This document shows positions 9,069 through 18,182 of a DNA stretch of 64,000 nucleotides, one piece after another (within the stretch, counting starts at the first letter, position 1; every line of letters starts with the position of its first letter). The stretch is taken from positions 32,219-96,218 of the forward strand of contig NZ_LQPH01000161.1 in assembly GCF_002102255.1 (NCBI RefSeq). The letters run 5' to 3'. The position numbers were made by a program, and so were the translations under genes. The stretch comes from Mycobacterium nebraskense (lineage in GTDB: Bacteria > Actinomycetota > Actinomycetes > Mycobacteriales > Mycobacteriaceae). Under the pieces are notes generated by a model, which had not been told where the DNA came from, did no database searches, and saw only the letters and a program-made list of their open reading frames with translations.

Positions 9069-11980
9069 GCGATCACCGATGCGGTGCTATCGAATGCGCG
9101 TGCCTGCTCTTCGGTTGGCGCGCCGAAAAATTGAACGCGTGCGGGACGTCCAAGTTCGTCGACTAAGAATCCCTCGCCGAGTCGGGCACGATCGACCGCC
9201 CCGGCCTCGGTGGCGTAGCCGCCCCATTCCCCGCGATCAGAGAACACGTCTTCATCAGCGGTGGAGCCAGGACTGGTGTCCTCGCTTAGTGCGCTGACAA
9301 GCTCTGGATACATTTCTGGGTCGATGCGCGCCCACTTCAGTGTCGCGTAGGCCAGTTCAGGGTCTTGAACACGAAAGATCCATTTTTGTGTGACAAACTC
9401 ATCCCCCATGCGGGCAAGGTCCCTGAAATCCTGTGTGATGAACCAGATTCCACTCGCGTGCTTACGGCCCCGCCGAGTGAATTTGTGCGCAATGCGTGCC
9501 GTGGTGGGAAAGGCAAGCAGTTCGGCGCACTCCTCGAAGATCATGACGTCGAATACGTCGAGGCGGTCGAACATGTATCGCTGCTCTAGCTCAATGAGCA
9601 GGCCATAGATAGCCATTCCGGCGCGCTGGGTCCCCGACAGTTTCGCGTAGAGATCGGCGTTGGTGAGATCCTCGGTGCTGGGCAAGCCCAGGTTGCCGGT
9701 CAGGTAGACCGTGGCCGGGGAGTCTTCTGGCCGGTAGGGCGGCAAGTGGTCATCGAAAAGCCCGGGAAAATCCTCCTGGGCTGTTTCTAAGCGCAGCAGC
9801 AACTCGTCGTTGTCGGCGTCCGGCTGTGAACGCAGATAGTCCAGCAGTGTGCGGTGGCTCGTAATCCCTTGCCTGGCCCGGGTTTCCGGTCGCACCAAAC
9901 GTCGGTAACGCTTGGCAAGCAGGCTGTCATAAGACAGCCCAATCCAGGGCAGGATGTGCGAGGCCGCGATGCGCCCTGCCAGGTGCGCTGGGAAGATCAC
10001 CAGCGGGTCATACAAGTACTGCGGCGTTGTCGGGTCGATGAACCGTACACCCTCGATGGGTGTGAGGGCCTGCTTCCATTCAGCGATTGTGTCTGGCTCG
10101 AACACCACAACGCGTCCGCCACGCAGGATCAGTTCATACGCCGAGAGTTTGGTGCGGTTGGACTTCCCGCCGCCGGGATCGCCGACGACGGCCAGCCCGG
10201 TGTTCTTGTTTCGGCGCGCAGTTCCCTCGGGATCGTGAAGGATGATCGCCGGTCGCATCGTGGTCTGGTCGATGGCCAGCGCACTGCCCTTGACGTTGCC
10301 CACGCGGCCCGAAATCAGCGGCAAGAACAGCGACCACTTATGTGCGCTGGTGGGATTGCGAAATTCATCGAGCGGGCAGGTGTTTTCACTTCCGGTATTG
10401 AATGCCTTCCACAGCAACGCCTGGGCGCCACGGTGGCGTTTGACAGCGATGCCGACTGTGTCAAGCTCCTGGCGGACCTGTTTGACCGCATCCTCCAAGA
10501 CCCGCGGTGAGTCGGCACCGACCGCAATCATCACCGTGTGGTCAAGCTCGCGTTCGGCGGGATTGCCGTTCAGATGCGATGTGTAGGCCCGCGTGCGCGC
10601 TAGCTTCCTTGGCAATTCGTCGTTTTCAGCTCCGCGGTGACCACGCTGACGCATCTGGTCTTTGATGTTTTTGGTGTAGCGGAAATTGCGGGCTTGCGCA
10701 TCCTGGGGTGTGCGAATGTAAATATGTTGGGTCCACTCAATACTGGCCTGGGTGTTCACGTTGAGCAGCGCATTCAGATACGAAGCGCGTGGAAAGGCCA
10801 GGCCTGTCTCCGGGAAGTGCTCGACGGTCAAAAACGACTGGTAGCTCGATCTGCAGGTGGGCTCGTGGGGATCATAGACGCGAACCAAGGCTTTGAAACT
10901 GGGTCGCCACCATGGCCGCCCGGCGTTGTCGCCTTCATCGAAAGCGATGGTAGGGAAATCGTGAGCGCTCAGTGAGGACGGCCCCGTGCTGGCCGCTGGC
11001 ATCGGCTCATGGATGACGCCGAGCATGGCGCGATGTCGCCGATACCAATGGATTTGCGCTGGACTAGCCGCGCGAACGTGAAACTCATCAGGTAGGGCAC
11101 CACAGATCTGGCGGGCAACACTGGCGTAGTGCTGAATCGATGTGCTTGAGTCTTTGTCACGCCCGCTGACCCAGTCCCAAGCCCGCCTGCCCTGTCCGAG
11201 CGGTGTGCGTCCCGCGGTGCCAGCATCGACTGGCACCGTTAGCCAAAACCGTGGGCGCACGGGACCGCGATATCCCTTGGTGATCCACTTGTTCGCTTGG
11301 GCGATAGTTGGGACCCAGTGCTTGCACTGCCCAATCCATGTCGACTTGTTGGTGTGCGGACCCACCATTGCCCGCATGATGGCGTTTTGGTCCTCGGCGA
11401 CCAGCAACCCGCGCACTTGCGAGCCTGAGGGCAGGTAGCGCCCCAAGTTCCGCGTCAGCCTGGCGGCTCGCCGGTGGACGTCAAGCGAGCGCATATTGAC
11501 CGACAAACCATCGATCAAGAATTCGGCATAGACGCCTCCGCCGGTGAAGACCAGATTGTCCTCGACACGTTCAGGAGGGTCAAAACTGGAGTCAACACGC
11601 AGCTTCCTCTCAGCGGCACGAGGCTGCGAGGTGATCAGGTGAGGTGGCCGAATAGTGTTGCGGGCAAAAACGAGACGTGCTGAAAGAGATGGACGTCCCT
11701 TGGGCAAAAGTAGCCGCATCAGCCCAACGGTCACCACACAGAGCACCACCCCGCCGGCGAGGACCGGAAGCGTGGTTCCGGCGGGCTGGCTGTCGACCCA
11801 TAGCAGCGTGGGACCCGCGATCGCGGCAATGGCCACCCATTCCACCCCGCGGTAGGGCCCGCCGGGCCATTCCTGCCCGGGAGCGGCTTCCCCGATCTGG
11901 ATGTCGATGTCGCGGATGCCCGACCACGCTTCGGCCTTGTCGACGGGCCGTGGTGGGGCAACTGGGCCGGTGGTCACCAT
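9065..11980 (-). CDS. VirB4-like conjugation ATPase
   Basis: 971 aa. Two membrane-proximal hydrophobic segments lie near residues 45-90. The C-terminal half holds a HerA/VirB4 ATPase with Walker A VGDPGGGKSN, a following VVVFEPD strand, Walker B VMIFEECAEL, and the FITQDFRDL motif typical of VirB4/TraC. VirB4 energises assembly of the type IV channel at the inner membrane. The ATG overlaps the end of the small membrane gene by 7 nt, and the stop overlaps the VirB6-like start (ATGA). The gene appears intact. Confidence 0.92.
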   Translation of the reverse strand: MVTTGPVAPPRPVDKAEAWSGIRDIDIQIGEAAPGQEWPGGPYRGVEWVAIAAIAGPTLLWVDSQPAGTTLPVLAGGVVLCVVTVGLMRLLLPKGRPSLSARLVFARNTIRPPHLITSQPRAAERKLRVDSSFDPPERVEDNLVFTGGGVYAEFLIDGLSVNMRSLDVHRRAARLTRNLGRYLPSGSQVRGLLVAEDQNAIMRAMVGPHTNKSTWIGQCKHWVPTIAQANKWITKGYRGPVRPRFWLTVPVDAGTAGRTPLGQGRRAWDWVSGRDKDSSTSIQHYASVARQICGALPDEFHVRAASPAQIHWYRRHRAMLGVIHEPMPAASTGPSSLSAHDFPTIAFDEGDNAGRPWWRPSFKALVRVYDPHEPTCRSSYQSFLTVEHFPETGLAFPRASYLNALLNVNTQASIEWTQHIYIRTPQDAQARNFRYTKNIKDQMRQRGHRGAENDELPRKLARTRAYTSHLNGNPAERELDHTVMIAVGADSPRVLEDAVKQVRQELDTVGIAVKRHRGAQALLWKAFNTGSENTCPLDEFRNPTSAHKWSLFLPLISGRVGNVKGSALAIDQTTMRPAIILHDPEGTARRNKNTGLAVVGDPGGGKSNRTKLSAYELILRGGRVVVFEPDTIAEWKQALTPIEGVRFIDPTTPQYLYDPLVIFPAHLAGRIAASHILPWIGLSYDSLLAKRYRRLVRPETRARQGITSHRTLLDYLRSQPDADNDELLLRLETAQEDFPGLFDDHLPPYRPEDSPATVYLTGNLGLPSTEDLTNADLYAKLSGTQRAGMAIYGLLIELEQRYMFDRLDVFDVMIFEECAELLAFPTTARIAHKFTRRGRKHASGIWFITQDFRDLARMGDEFVTQKWIFRVQDPELAYATLKWARIDPEMYPELVSALSEDTSPGSTADEDVFSDRGEWGGYATEAGAVDRARLGEGFLVDELGRPARVQFFGAPTEEQARAFDSTASVIA

Positions 11981-12291
11981 CCGCGGGTATTGGAGTGGCC
12001 AACGCTGCCGGGCAGGTGCTCAAATTCCTGGTTACCGCGCTGATACAGCCCGACGATGTGGGCTACGACAACTGCAAGAGCCACCCCGCCGGCGATTGCC
12101 GACAATCCGGCACCGGTGCCGCGCTTCCAATGGTCTCTCATACCGCGCACGATGCCGCTGCCCAGGAAGTATGTGCCGCCGACTGCGACGATGATGTAAA
12201 GCACTTCGTGGCTCATGTTGATCACGCCGGCCCCGGCAGCCACATTTGTCGTGTGGGTAGCCAACGTCTGTAATGTTAGCTGTCTAATCAT
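11974..12291 (-). CDS. Small two-TM conjugation membrane protein
   Basis: 105 aa from the ATG that follows GAGGG by 7 nt; a TTG two codons earlier is less well placed. Two hydrophobic helices are visible (EVLYIIVAVGGTYFLGSGIV and AIAGGVALAVVVAHIVGLY) with a basic loop RDHWKRG between them. Size, topology and its place directly before virB4 match the VirB2/VirB3-type small components of Gram-positive T4SS operons. No sequence motif fixes which one it is. Confidence 0.7.
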   Translation of the reverse strand: MIRQLTLQTLATHTTNVAAGAGVINMSHEVLYIIVAVGGTYFLGSGIVRGMRDHWKRGTGAGLSAIAGGVALAVVVAHIVGLYQRGNQEFEHLPGSVGHSNTRGW

Positions 12292-12325
12292 GATCAATCC
12301 CTCTTTCTCTCAACGTGAGTGATGG

Positions 12326-13252
12326 TCAGTGCGGTGCTACCGCCGTGGTGGGCACCGGTGTCGGTGTCGCGTCAGCCAACAGCGGGATCGCGTCGATCTG
12401 GGCAACAAACCAGGTGCCGCCCACCGAACGCAGCGTCAGGGAATAAGACAGCGATACGAGGGTGTAATCGGATCGGCGCGCCGAAACATCGATGTGCGTG
12501 GCTAATTCGTTGTTATCGGAGGGAGCATCGGGTGGAGTGTTGTCGGCCTGAGCAGCAGTCACTGTGGCCGAGGAGTACGACCCTACGGCTGTGATGCCCG
12601 AGTCGGTGGTGATAAACCGTTCCAGTCCACCCGAGGTGGTTAAAAACGACGTCGCAAACCCAGACAGCATCGTAAAAAGTGGGCTGTTGGCAGCGATTGG
12701 TGCTGAATAGCCCAGCGGCACATAGGCTCCCGGAGGCGGCATATCGACTCTGCTGATCCGATCAAGAGCCTGAATGCCCATATCCCGGTATACCGCCACC
12801 GGCAGCTGGTAGAAAGCCGTCGTCGGCGGCGCCGACGGGTAGGGCAGTTCGTCGATTTGAACCTTCACGCTATAGAGCACGATGTCGTTGGAAGAGGTCT
12901 TGCGCTTAGATGCCCACGCCGCCGGGTTCGACACCGTCATCGACGATGTCGTGGGCAACTCGTACTTTTGTCCCCCGGGAAAGCAGCGTGTCAAATTCGA
13001 AGCACCCGAGGTGGTTCCGACAAGTAGCCCTTTCACGCAATTCACGGCGAAAGCCTTCACGGGATCGGTCTCGTTGATCACGTCGCGGGCCACCGCCGCC
13101 ACTGGTGCTGGTTCAGGGGGAAAGACAAACCCCCACAGCAGGGCGATACCGTTGATGGACGAACTGGCCACAAGAATCACAAGAGCGACCCGGCCGGCGC
13201 TGTGGCCCAGCACCGTGATGCGCTTCTTCCATACGTTGCTGATTCTCACCAC
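12326..13252 (-). CDS. TcpC/VirB8-like conjugal transfer protein
   Basis: About 308 aa, starting from one of two adjacent GTG codons (13252 or 13249) behind GAGGA. The open frame extends further upstream, but only over the preceding gene. One TM helix (LVILVASSSINGIALLWGFVF) is followed by a large extracytoplasmic region with two domains of the NTF2-like type seen in TcpC: an LPVAVYRD strand pair, then a later segment ending TWFVAQIDAIPLL. TcpC/VirB8 proteins form the periplasmic-side scaffold of the T4SS in Gram-positive bacteria. Operon position before virB4 supports the call. Confidence 0.78.
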   Translation of the reverse strand: MVRISNVWKKRITVLGHSAGRVALVILVASSSINGIALLWGFVFPPEPAPVAAVARDVINETDPVKAFAVNCVKGLLVGTTSGASNLTRCFPGGQKYELPTTSSMTVSNPAAWASKRKTSSNDIVLYSVKVQIDELPYPSAPPTTAFYQLPVAVYRDMGIQALDRISRVDMPPPGAYVPLGYSAPIAANSPLFTMLSGFATSFLTTSGGLERFITTDSGITAVGSYSSATVTAAQADNTPPDAPSDNNELATHIDVSARRSDYTLVSLSYSLTLRSVGGTWFVAQIDAIPLLADATPTPVPTTAVAPH

Positions 13253-13259
13253 ATCGTCC

Positions 13260-14342
13260 TCATGTCGCCTGGTGCCCAATGACTTTGATGCTCGACACCG
13301 CGAAGGTTCCATCACTGGGATCGGTGTCGTGTCCCGACCCAAAGCCGGTCGGGTCAGGCCCGTTGGTCGGTTCCGGGCCGGTGGCCGGGGTGGGCCCACC
13401 CAGGATTCCGCCGAACGGTCCGCCGTCTGGGGCCGACACGCTGGGCTGGGGGGCTGCGACCGGACGGCTGGTGTGCCGAATGATCACAGTGATTTTTGAG
13501 GCGCTGATCCCGGGAATCAGTTTGACCGCTTCGCCGTGAGCATTGCCGGTGTCCTGGTCGACGACCGTGTGCGCAGTGTCATTGAACTGCCACTGCAGCA
13601 ACGTGACCACCCGATGCTGTAGCCATGGGTCACCGCCGGACCCCTGGGCCGCAGCAGTATCCCCCGGCACGATACTGACCGCCGTGATCACGTAAGCGCG
13701 TTCGATTCCGGCGGGCCCGAGCGTGATATAGAGCGGTTGTCCATCCGTATGCCGCACGCAGATCCACGGCGATGGCTTGTCGGGATCGGCAATCGATTTC
13801 GCCGAAGTTGAGGCGCCCGCCGGGCAGTCGGCTGAGGCGGTAAACGGCAGTGGGTGATCGCCGCCATCAGCAGGAGTCGGCGCTGGTGCTGCCGCCATTG
13901 TCGGTGCGGGGCCCGATTTGACTGCGTGCTGGCGCAGACTCGGCGAAGGGTTGTCGGGACCTGAGAGTGTGACGCCCAGCGTGGTTATCACCGTTGCCAA
14001 CAACACGACGCCAGCGAACGCGCCGAGTACCCACGGCGTAAATCGGCGCGTACGCCGCTCCGCCTCGTGATCTAAATCAGCGTCGGCACCGGGGCTTTCG
14101 TTTTCTGCCGAGTCGGTGTGGTCGTCGCCGTCGGAAACGAACGCACCCGCAAAGGCGTCGGCACTTTGATCCTCGCCGAAGGGTGCGGCGTCGTTGTCGC
14201 TGATCGCGCCATCATCATCGGGATGCTCGTCGGCTGACTCCCCGGCCGCGCCGCTGTCGAGGGTGTCTTGGTCGTGTTCTGCATCGGCGTCGAGATTCAC
14301 CCCAATCTGACGCAGCCATTGCTGATCAGAAACCGAGCTCAC
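13260..14342 (-). CDS. Acidic single-pass membrane protein of the conjugation operon
   Basis: 360 aa. The N-terminal 100 residues are strongly acidic (DADAEHDQD, DEHPDDDG). They are followed by RRTRR, one TM helix (PWVLGAFAGVVLLATVITTLGV) and a Pro/Ala linker. The outer domain of about 150 residues contains two Cys (DCPAG, WICVRH) that could form a disulfide, and a Pro/Gly-rich tail. I do not recognise a family. Position between the TcpC-like gene and a small membrane gene, with an ATGA overlap at its start, makes it a likely envelope component of the T4SS. Confidence 0.7.
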   Translation of the reverse strand: MSSVSDQQWLRQIGVNLDADAEHDQDTLDSGAAGESADEHPDDDGAISDNDAAPFGEDQSADAFAGAFVSDGDDHTDSAENESPGADADLDHEAERRTRRFTPWVLGAFAGVVLLATVITTLGVTLSGPDNPSPSLRQHAVKSGPAPTMAAAPAPTPADGGDHPLPFTASADCPAGASTSAKSIADPDKPSPWICVRHTDGQPLYITLGPAGIERAYVITAVSIVPGDTAAAQGSGGDPWLQHRVVTLLQWQFNDTAHTVVDQDTGNAHGEAVKLIPGISASKITVIIRHTSRPVAAPQPSVSAPDGGPFGGILGGPTPATGPEPTNGPDPTGFGSGHDTDPSDGTFAVSSIKVIGHQAT

Positions 14343-14785
14343 GGCCGCCGCCGCCCCGAACGGTGCCCGCTAGCCCGGCGCGGCGTGAATTTGCGCCGGT
14401 GATGGTAGGTGGCCGGCAAACGCTGCACACGCGGCAATGCCGTCGCCGAAACCTTGACATAGCCGTCGTCGCGGTCAGAGGCCAAGCCGGTGTCCTCACC
14501 GCGCACCACATACATGCGTTCGCGATGAGCAATTACCGGCGGCAGCGGTGTGGATGGCGCCGCCTGCGGTGGGCCTTGGGGAGCGGTCCGGCTCCAGTCC
14601 TGCTTAAGACGCTCCTCGTCGGCCGCCCCTCGGGCGCGGTGTGCGCCTATTAGCTTGGCCGCTCCCCACAAGCACGCCGCCGCGACCAGCAACGGAGCGA
14701 GTTTGATGAGCAGTTCGACGATCGCCAACACGATCGCGGCGATGACTGTCATCAGCACTGCGGCCGTCGCCACAAGCCCCTTCAT
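14339..14785 (-). CDS. Small membrane protein, first gene of the conjugation operon
   Basis: 148 aa from the ATG at 14785, which begins MKGLVATAAVLMTV. An in-frame GTG 90 bp upstream is possible but would add a very basic extension. Residues 3-55 are two adjacent hydrophobic helices. The rest is a polar, basic cytosolic tail (REERMYVVRGEDTG-type pattern, then RRASGHRSGRRRP). The stop overlaps the next start (ATGA). It is the promoter-proximal gene of the minus-strand T4SS operon. No family recognised. Confidence 0.65.
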   Translation of the reverse strand: MKGLVATAAVLMTVIAAIVLAIVELLIKLAPLLVAAACLWGAAKLIGAHRARGAADEERLKQDWSRTAPQGPPQAAPSTPLPPVIAHRERMYVVRGEDTGLASDRDDGYVKVSATALPRVQRLPATYHHRRKFTPRRASGHRSGRRRP

Positions 14786-14837
14786 CGCGGTGTCCCTTCG
14801 TCGTCTCGGCGCCGCTAAATCGGGTGGGCGCCTATGC

Positions 14838-14897
14838 ACGCAACCGTAAGCGGTAATAGGCAAGGTTGTCCACATGGTTAGACGATAATGGTTGCGT
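14838..14897. promoter_or_regulatory. Divergent promoter region with 8-bp inverted repeat
   Basis: A perfect inverted repeat, ACGCAACC (14838-14845) and GGTTGCGT (14890-14897), sits between the leftward T4SS operon and the rightward HTH gene. It is a candidate operator for the adjacent XRE-type regulator. The GGTTGCGT arm lies 13 nt before the preferred GTG start of that regulator. Confidence 0.4.
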
Positions 14898-14909
14898 TTA
14901 GGTAGTTTT

Positions 14910-15299
14910 GTGGGCGTGATTGCACCTAATGATGGGCCAGCGCGACTCGACTACTTCGTCTCTGAACGGCTGGCGGTCCTGCACATGTCCCGTGTCGAAC
15001 TGGCCCGCCGCGGCGGACCCAACCGCTCGACACTGCACAAATCCAGTAACGGCTCACGCACCATGTCGCTGGCCACGCTGGCCCGACTCGATGAGGCGCT
15101 CGGGTGGGCCCACGGGTCGTCAAGGGCGATCCTTGACGGCGGGGTCCCAGCCACACCACCGCCCCAAGACACCCACGTACACACCGTTTTGCACGCCGTC
15201 GAAGGCCTCGTCGAGCAATGCCACTCAATCTTGGCCGACGCCCGTCAGCTGCTCACCGAACTCCTGACAAGCCGGGACCCGGCCGAGCATGCCCGCTGA
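14910..15299 (+). CDS. XRE-type HTH regulator next to the conjugation operon
   Basis: 129 aa from the GTG at 14910, with AGG 7 nt before it. A TTG at 14892 in the same frame lies inside the inverted repeat and is less likely. A helix-turn-helix spans about residues 15-65 (SRVELARRGGPNRSTLHK, then LATLARLDEALGW). The C-terminal 45 residues are one long amphipathic helix (VEGLVEQCHSILADARQLL) suited to dimerisation. It is divergent from the T4SS operon and probably controls it. The LDEALGW-HGSSRAILDGG pattern recurs in the regulators at 29085 and 55885. Confidence 0.8.
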   Translation: MGVIAPNDGPARLDYFVSERLAVLHMSRVELARRGGPNRSTLHKSSNGSRTMSLATLARLDEALGWAHGSSRAILDGGVPATPPPQDTHVHTVLHAVEGLVEQCHSILADARQLLTELLTSRDPAEHAR

Positions 15300-16107
15300 C
15301 ATTTTCGACGACCAACGCCGAGCATGGATAGCCGCACACGCTGGGATATTTGTCTTCCAAAAGCGTCGCGCCGAGCTGCTCGCCAAAAAGATTCGCGCTC
15401 GCACACGCAGCCATGTTGGTGCCCGACCCGACCCACACGACGACGTCGTCGCCCTGCCACTACCGATGCGCTCCGCCACCTCAGCCAGCGGATCATTTGA
15501 AGTCGCACTGGTGCTAACCTGTGCGGCCATCGCGCCGCTGGGCTGGTTGGCCGGCAAACTCGCCTACGGACTAATCGTCACGCTCATCCCCGAGCGGCTC
15601 CGCGCTTACCCGATACCGGCACTGCTCTGGGGCGCCGCGCTCGCAGCGCTGCCCTTGCCGTTCTATAACCCCTCCCCTAGTCTCTGGGGCGAGCTGATCA
15701 TCCCCTGGCTTCTAACACAACTGCCCGCAACCCTGCTCACCGCAGCCGTCTGCGGGGTCCTCGAAGGCTGGCTAGCCGTGGAAGGATCCAGCGACTGGTG
15801 GCCACTGACACCCCAAGCTGTCGAGGTTGACGACGACCTCATTCTCGGGCCGACGCTGCCCATCACCACCGTCTTAGATCCACTCCCCGAACCGGGCTCC
15901 GCCCGCCGCATACCGCCATCCCTGCACGCGCGCCGGCGAACCCCACCACCTATCCACTGGGTCCCCATCCTTGGCGGGACTGCGGTCATCGCAGCGATCT
16001 CCATCTGGTGTCTCATTTGCGCAATCAGCGTCCTGTTCGGCTCCACCAACCAGCACCTCGACACGGTCAGCTCCCGGTCAACCTCGATGCAGCTATTCGC
16101 GAACTGA
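15289..16107 (+). CDS. Polytopic membrane protein, unknown function
   Basis: 272 aa, starting ATG 11 nt inside the upstream regulator gene, so probably coupled to it. It has a basic N-terminal cytosolic stretch (QKRRAELLAKKIRARTR) and four hydrophobic segments near residues 70-98, 105-125, 135-165 and 228-252. An acidic loop (EVDDDLILG) lies between the third and fourth. I do not recognise the family. As the partner of a regulator placed opposite the T4SS operon, it may sense or modulate conjugation, but this is only inferred from position. Confidence 0.65.
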   Translation: MPADIFDDQRRAWIAAHAGIFVFQKRRAELLAKKIRARTRSHVGARPDPHDDVVALPLPMRSATSASGSFEVALVLTCAAIAPLGWLAGKLAYGLIVTLIPERLRAYPIPALLWGAALAALPLPFYNPSPSLWGELIIPWLLTQLPATLLTAAVCGVLEGWLAVEGSSDWWPLTPQAVEVDDDLILGPTLPITTVLDPLPEPGSARRIPPSLHARRRTPPPIHWVPILGGTAVIAAISIWCLICAISVLFGSTNQHLDTVSSRSTSMQLFAN

Positions 16108-16206
16108 GTTCGCTGCTCGGGGCCAACTCTGGCGCGCTGATGCCTACACCGCTTTGCAAAAATTGGGGTGTGAGCGGGGGGTGGCGGCACAGATACGGTT
16201 CAAGGT

Positions 16207-16485
16207 ATGGATCGGGGTACGACCGTAGACGCAGTTGTGCATCGGGTGTTAGCCGCGCTCGAGCGAGCTGGCCAGGTTTGTGACACGCCGCCGGGTTCGC
16301 AGTCGCTCGAGGCGATGCGGCAACAGATCATTGCCATGCTCAGCGATCCGCCGTGGTATCTCAACACCTCGGCCGGGCAAGTGCTGTTCTTGAAGATCCT
16401 GCGTCAAATCGCCTCAGACGCAAGCGATATCGTGAAAAACACGCGTCAGGACCCAGGGTCATGTGAGGGCAACATTCGTCGGTAG
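16207..16485 (+). CDS. Small hypothetical protein
   Basis: 92 aa with an ATG start and AAGG 4 nt before it. The protein is helical and mildly amphipathic (VDAVVHRVLAALERAG, LEAMRQQIIAMLSD, VLFLKILRQIASDASDIV). There are no TM segments or motifs. It lies 99 bp after the membrane protein on the same strand and is followed directly by a stem-loop. Function unknown. Confidence 0.5.
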   Translation: MDRGTTVDAVVHRVLAALERAGQVCDTPPGSQSLEAMRQQIIAMLSDPPWYLNTSAGQVLFLKILRQIASDASDIVKNTRQDPGSCEGNIRR

Positions 16486-16512
16486 GTCCGCAGCTGGAGT
16501 GCTACTGCGGAC
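16486..16512 (+). terminator. Stem-loop after the rightward gene group
   Basis: GTCCGCAG (16486-16493) pairs perfectly with CTGCGGAC (16505-16512) across an 11-nt loop, starting at the base after the stop codon at 16485. There is no T tract, as is common in mycobacterial terminators. It separates the rightward genes from the convergent ESX/coupling-protein operon. Confidence 0.5.
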
Positions 16513-16684
16513 ACGGCCAGCGTCGAGAAACGCTTGATCGCGTCGACAGCAAATTAGTTGCAGCACAGGCAGATTACACGGTGCAGCTACCCGGAGCTGC
16601 CCAGCGGTCGCACTTGGGAAGCTGGACGCGAGCACCGAGACCAATGCGTCAGTCATAGATTGCGCCCGTCGCGGCAACCGCCCG

Positions 16685-18088
16685 TCAACCCCACTGCGCC
16701 TTTTTGATTCGCCGCTGAACCGCCTGGTCGAACAGAGCCAGGAACTCGGTCCAGTCTGGAATATGAACTCGCTCGCCAGCCGTGCCGCGCTGCAACAGCT
16801 GGGCTTCTTCCCGGCTTTGGGGAAGCAGTTCCTGCCAACCGATCGCCTGGCCGAATTGCGACGATTGGCCCCGACTCCCCCCTGTGGGCTCATAGGCTTC
16901 GGTACGTCGGGTTGTCTCTCCCAGCCAATGTGAGGCCTGTTCGAGCAAATGGCGCTCGTGAGCTCCATACATGATCAGCGTGCCCGGAAACATCTCCCGC
17001 AGCGCTTCAGCGTACTTGGACCCAAATACAACGTCGAAATGCGCCGACGCCTGCACCGTCGCCAAGATGTTGACACCCAGTCCCGCTGACTCCCCCACGT
17101 AGGTCAACAGATCCGGCAACGGACATGAGTTACATACCTCGTCGAGTTCCAGCAGCAGCGGATGCGTCAGTTGATGATTGGCCATCTTGCGGCGGAAATG
17201 ACGCACGATGGAATCGATCAGAGCCACCGCGGCTCCGGCGACCGAGCCGGTGTTCGGGGCGATCACAAACAATGTGGCGTCCGGCTCATCAAGCATGTGG
17301 ACGTCGAATGACTCCACAGCGACACGTTCGACCGCGCTCAAGTACGGTGCTCCCTCGTCGGCGCTCAAACCCAAGCGCAGCCACGGTGTTACGGCCTTGG
17401 ACACCGTGATCTTGATGCTGTCACGCAGCCGGGAATCCATCCCGGCGATAACAGAATACAGCGGGGCCGCGAGTTTCGGTTGTTCGCAAAGCCCGTAAGC
17501 GGTCAGCCACGACGGGCGTCCGAGCTCGGGGATGGGTTGGTCGCCGCCGGTTTCGTCGATACCGAAATCCTGCACGGCATCGAGCACCCAGGGCATTCCC
17601 AAACTGTTGCCCTGCGGGCTGGCCGCGTACAGCAGGCATGCCAACGGCGGTGCGGCCTGACTTTCCCAAAGCCCGCCCGCAGCAACAGCGTTGCCGCCCG
17701 ATGCGCCACTGAAACCCACGCCCGAGGTCGCGAGCATGGTCTCAGCAACGGTCAGTGCTTCATGGGCGCTGGCGATCGTGCGGGTCGGGTCGGTGACCAT
17801 ACGCCTAACCCCGGCCGGCCATACCTCAGTGTGCTCAGGCCGCAGATCAATCACACCGGTAATCCCGATATTGCGTCGTGTTAGAACAAGCTCTGCCAGG
17901 TCGGGTTTCGACGACACCAAAACTTCCGGCCCAGGATGCACGAGCGCCGCCGGGGCCAAAATCCTGCGTGTTTTACCCGTACGTGTTGGTGCGCTTACCA
18001 GAATGTGAGGTGCTGTCTCCGCACGCACGGCAACGTTTTGGCGATTGTAGGTGAGGCCGCAGTACGGGGTGTACGGTTCGTTGACCAC
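16685..18088 (-). CDS. VirD4/TraG-like coupling protein
   Basis: 467 aa with a GTG start. Walker A is SAPTRTGKTRR near residue 32-42. Walker B is LLLELDEVCNSCPLPDLL, followed by GLGVNILATVQASAHFD and a FPGTLIMYGAHE segment, all typical of the TraG/VirD4/TcpA soluble domain. Type IV coupling proteins bring the relaxase-DNA complex to the channel. This one lacks an obvious N-terminal membrane anchor, so it may depend on a separate membrane partner such as the DUF2637-type protein encoded 94 bp upstream. It is the last gene of the long ESX transcription unit rather than part of the virB4 operon. Confidence 0.85.
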   Translation of the reverse strand: MVNEPYTPYCGLTYNRQNVAVRAETAPHILVSAPTRTGKTRRILAPAALVHPGPEVLVSSKPDLAELVLTRRNIGITGVIDLRPEHTEVWPAGVRRMVTDPTRTIASAHEALTVAETMLATSGVGFSGASGGNAVAAGGLWESQAAPPLACLLYAASPQGNSLGMPWVLDAVQDFGIDETGGDQPIPELGRPSWLTAYGLCEQPKLAAPLYSVIAGMDSRLRDSIKITVSKAVTPWLRLGLSADEGAPYLSAVERVAVESFDVHMLDEPDATLFVIAPNTGSVAGAAVALIDSIVRHFRRKMANHQLTHPLLLELDEVCNSCPLPDLLTYVGESAGLGVNILATVQASAHFDVVFGSKYAEALREMFPGTLIMYGAHERHLLEQASHWLGETTRRTEAYEPTGGSRGQSSQFGQAIGWQELLPQSREEAQLLQRGTAGERVHIPDWTEFLALFDQAVQRRIKKAQWG

Positions 18089-18182
18089 TACGTCATCATG
18101 GGCGCCACTGGCCGCGAACGTCTATCAAAGCAGCGACATTCGCGATCGCCGGACGTAGGTCACTGCGGCGGAAGCTTCGGGT

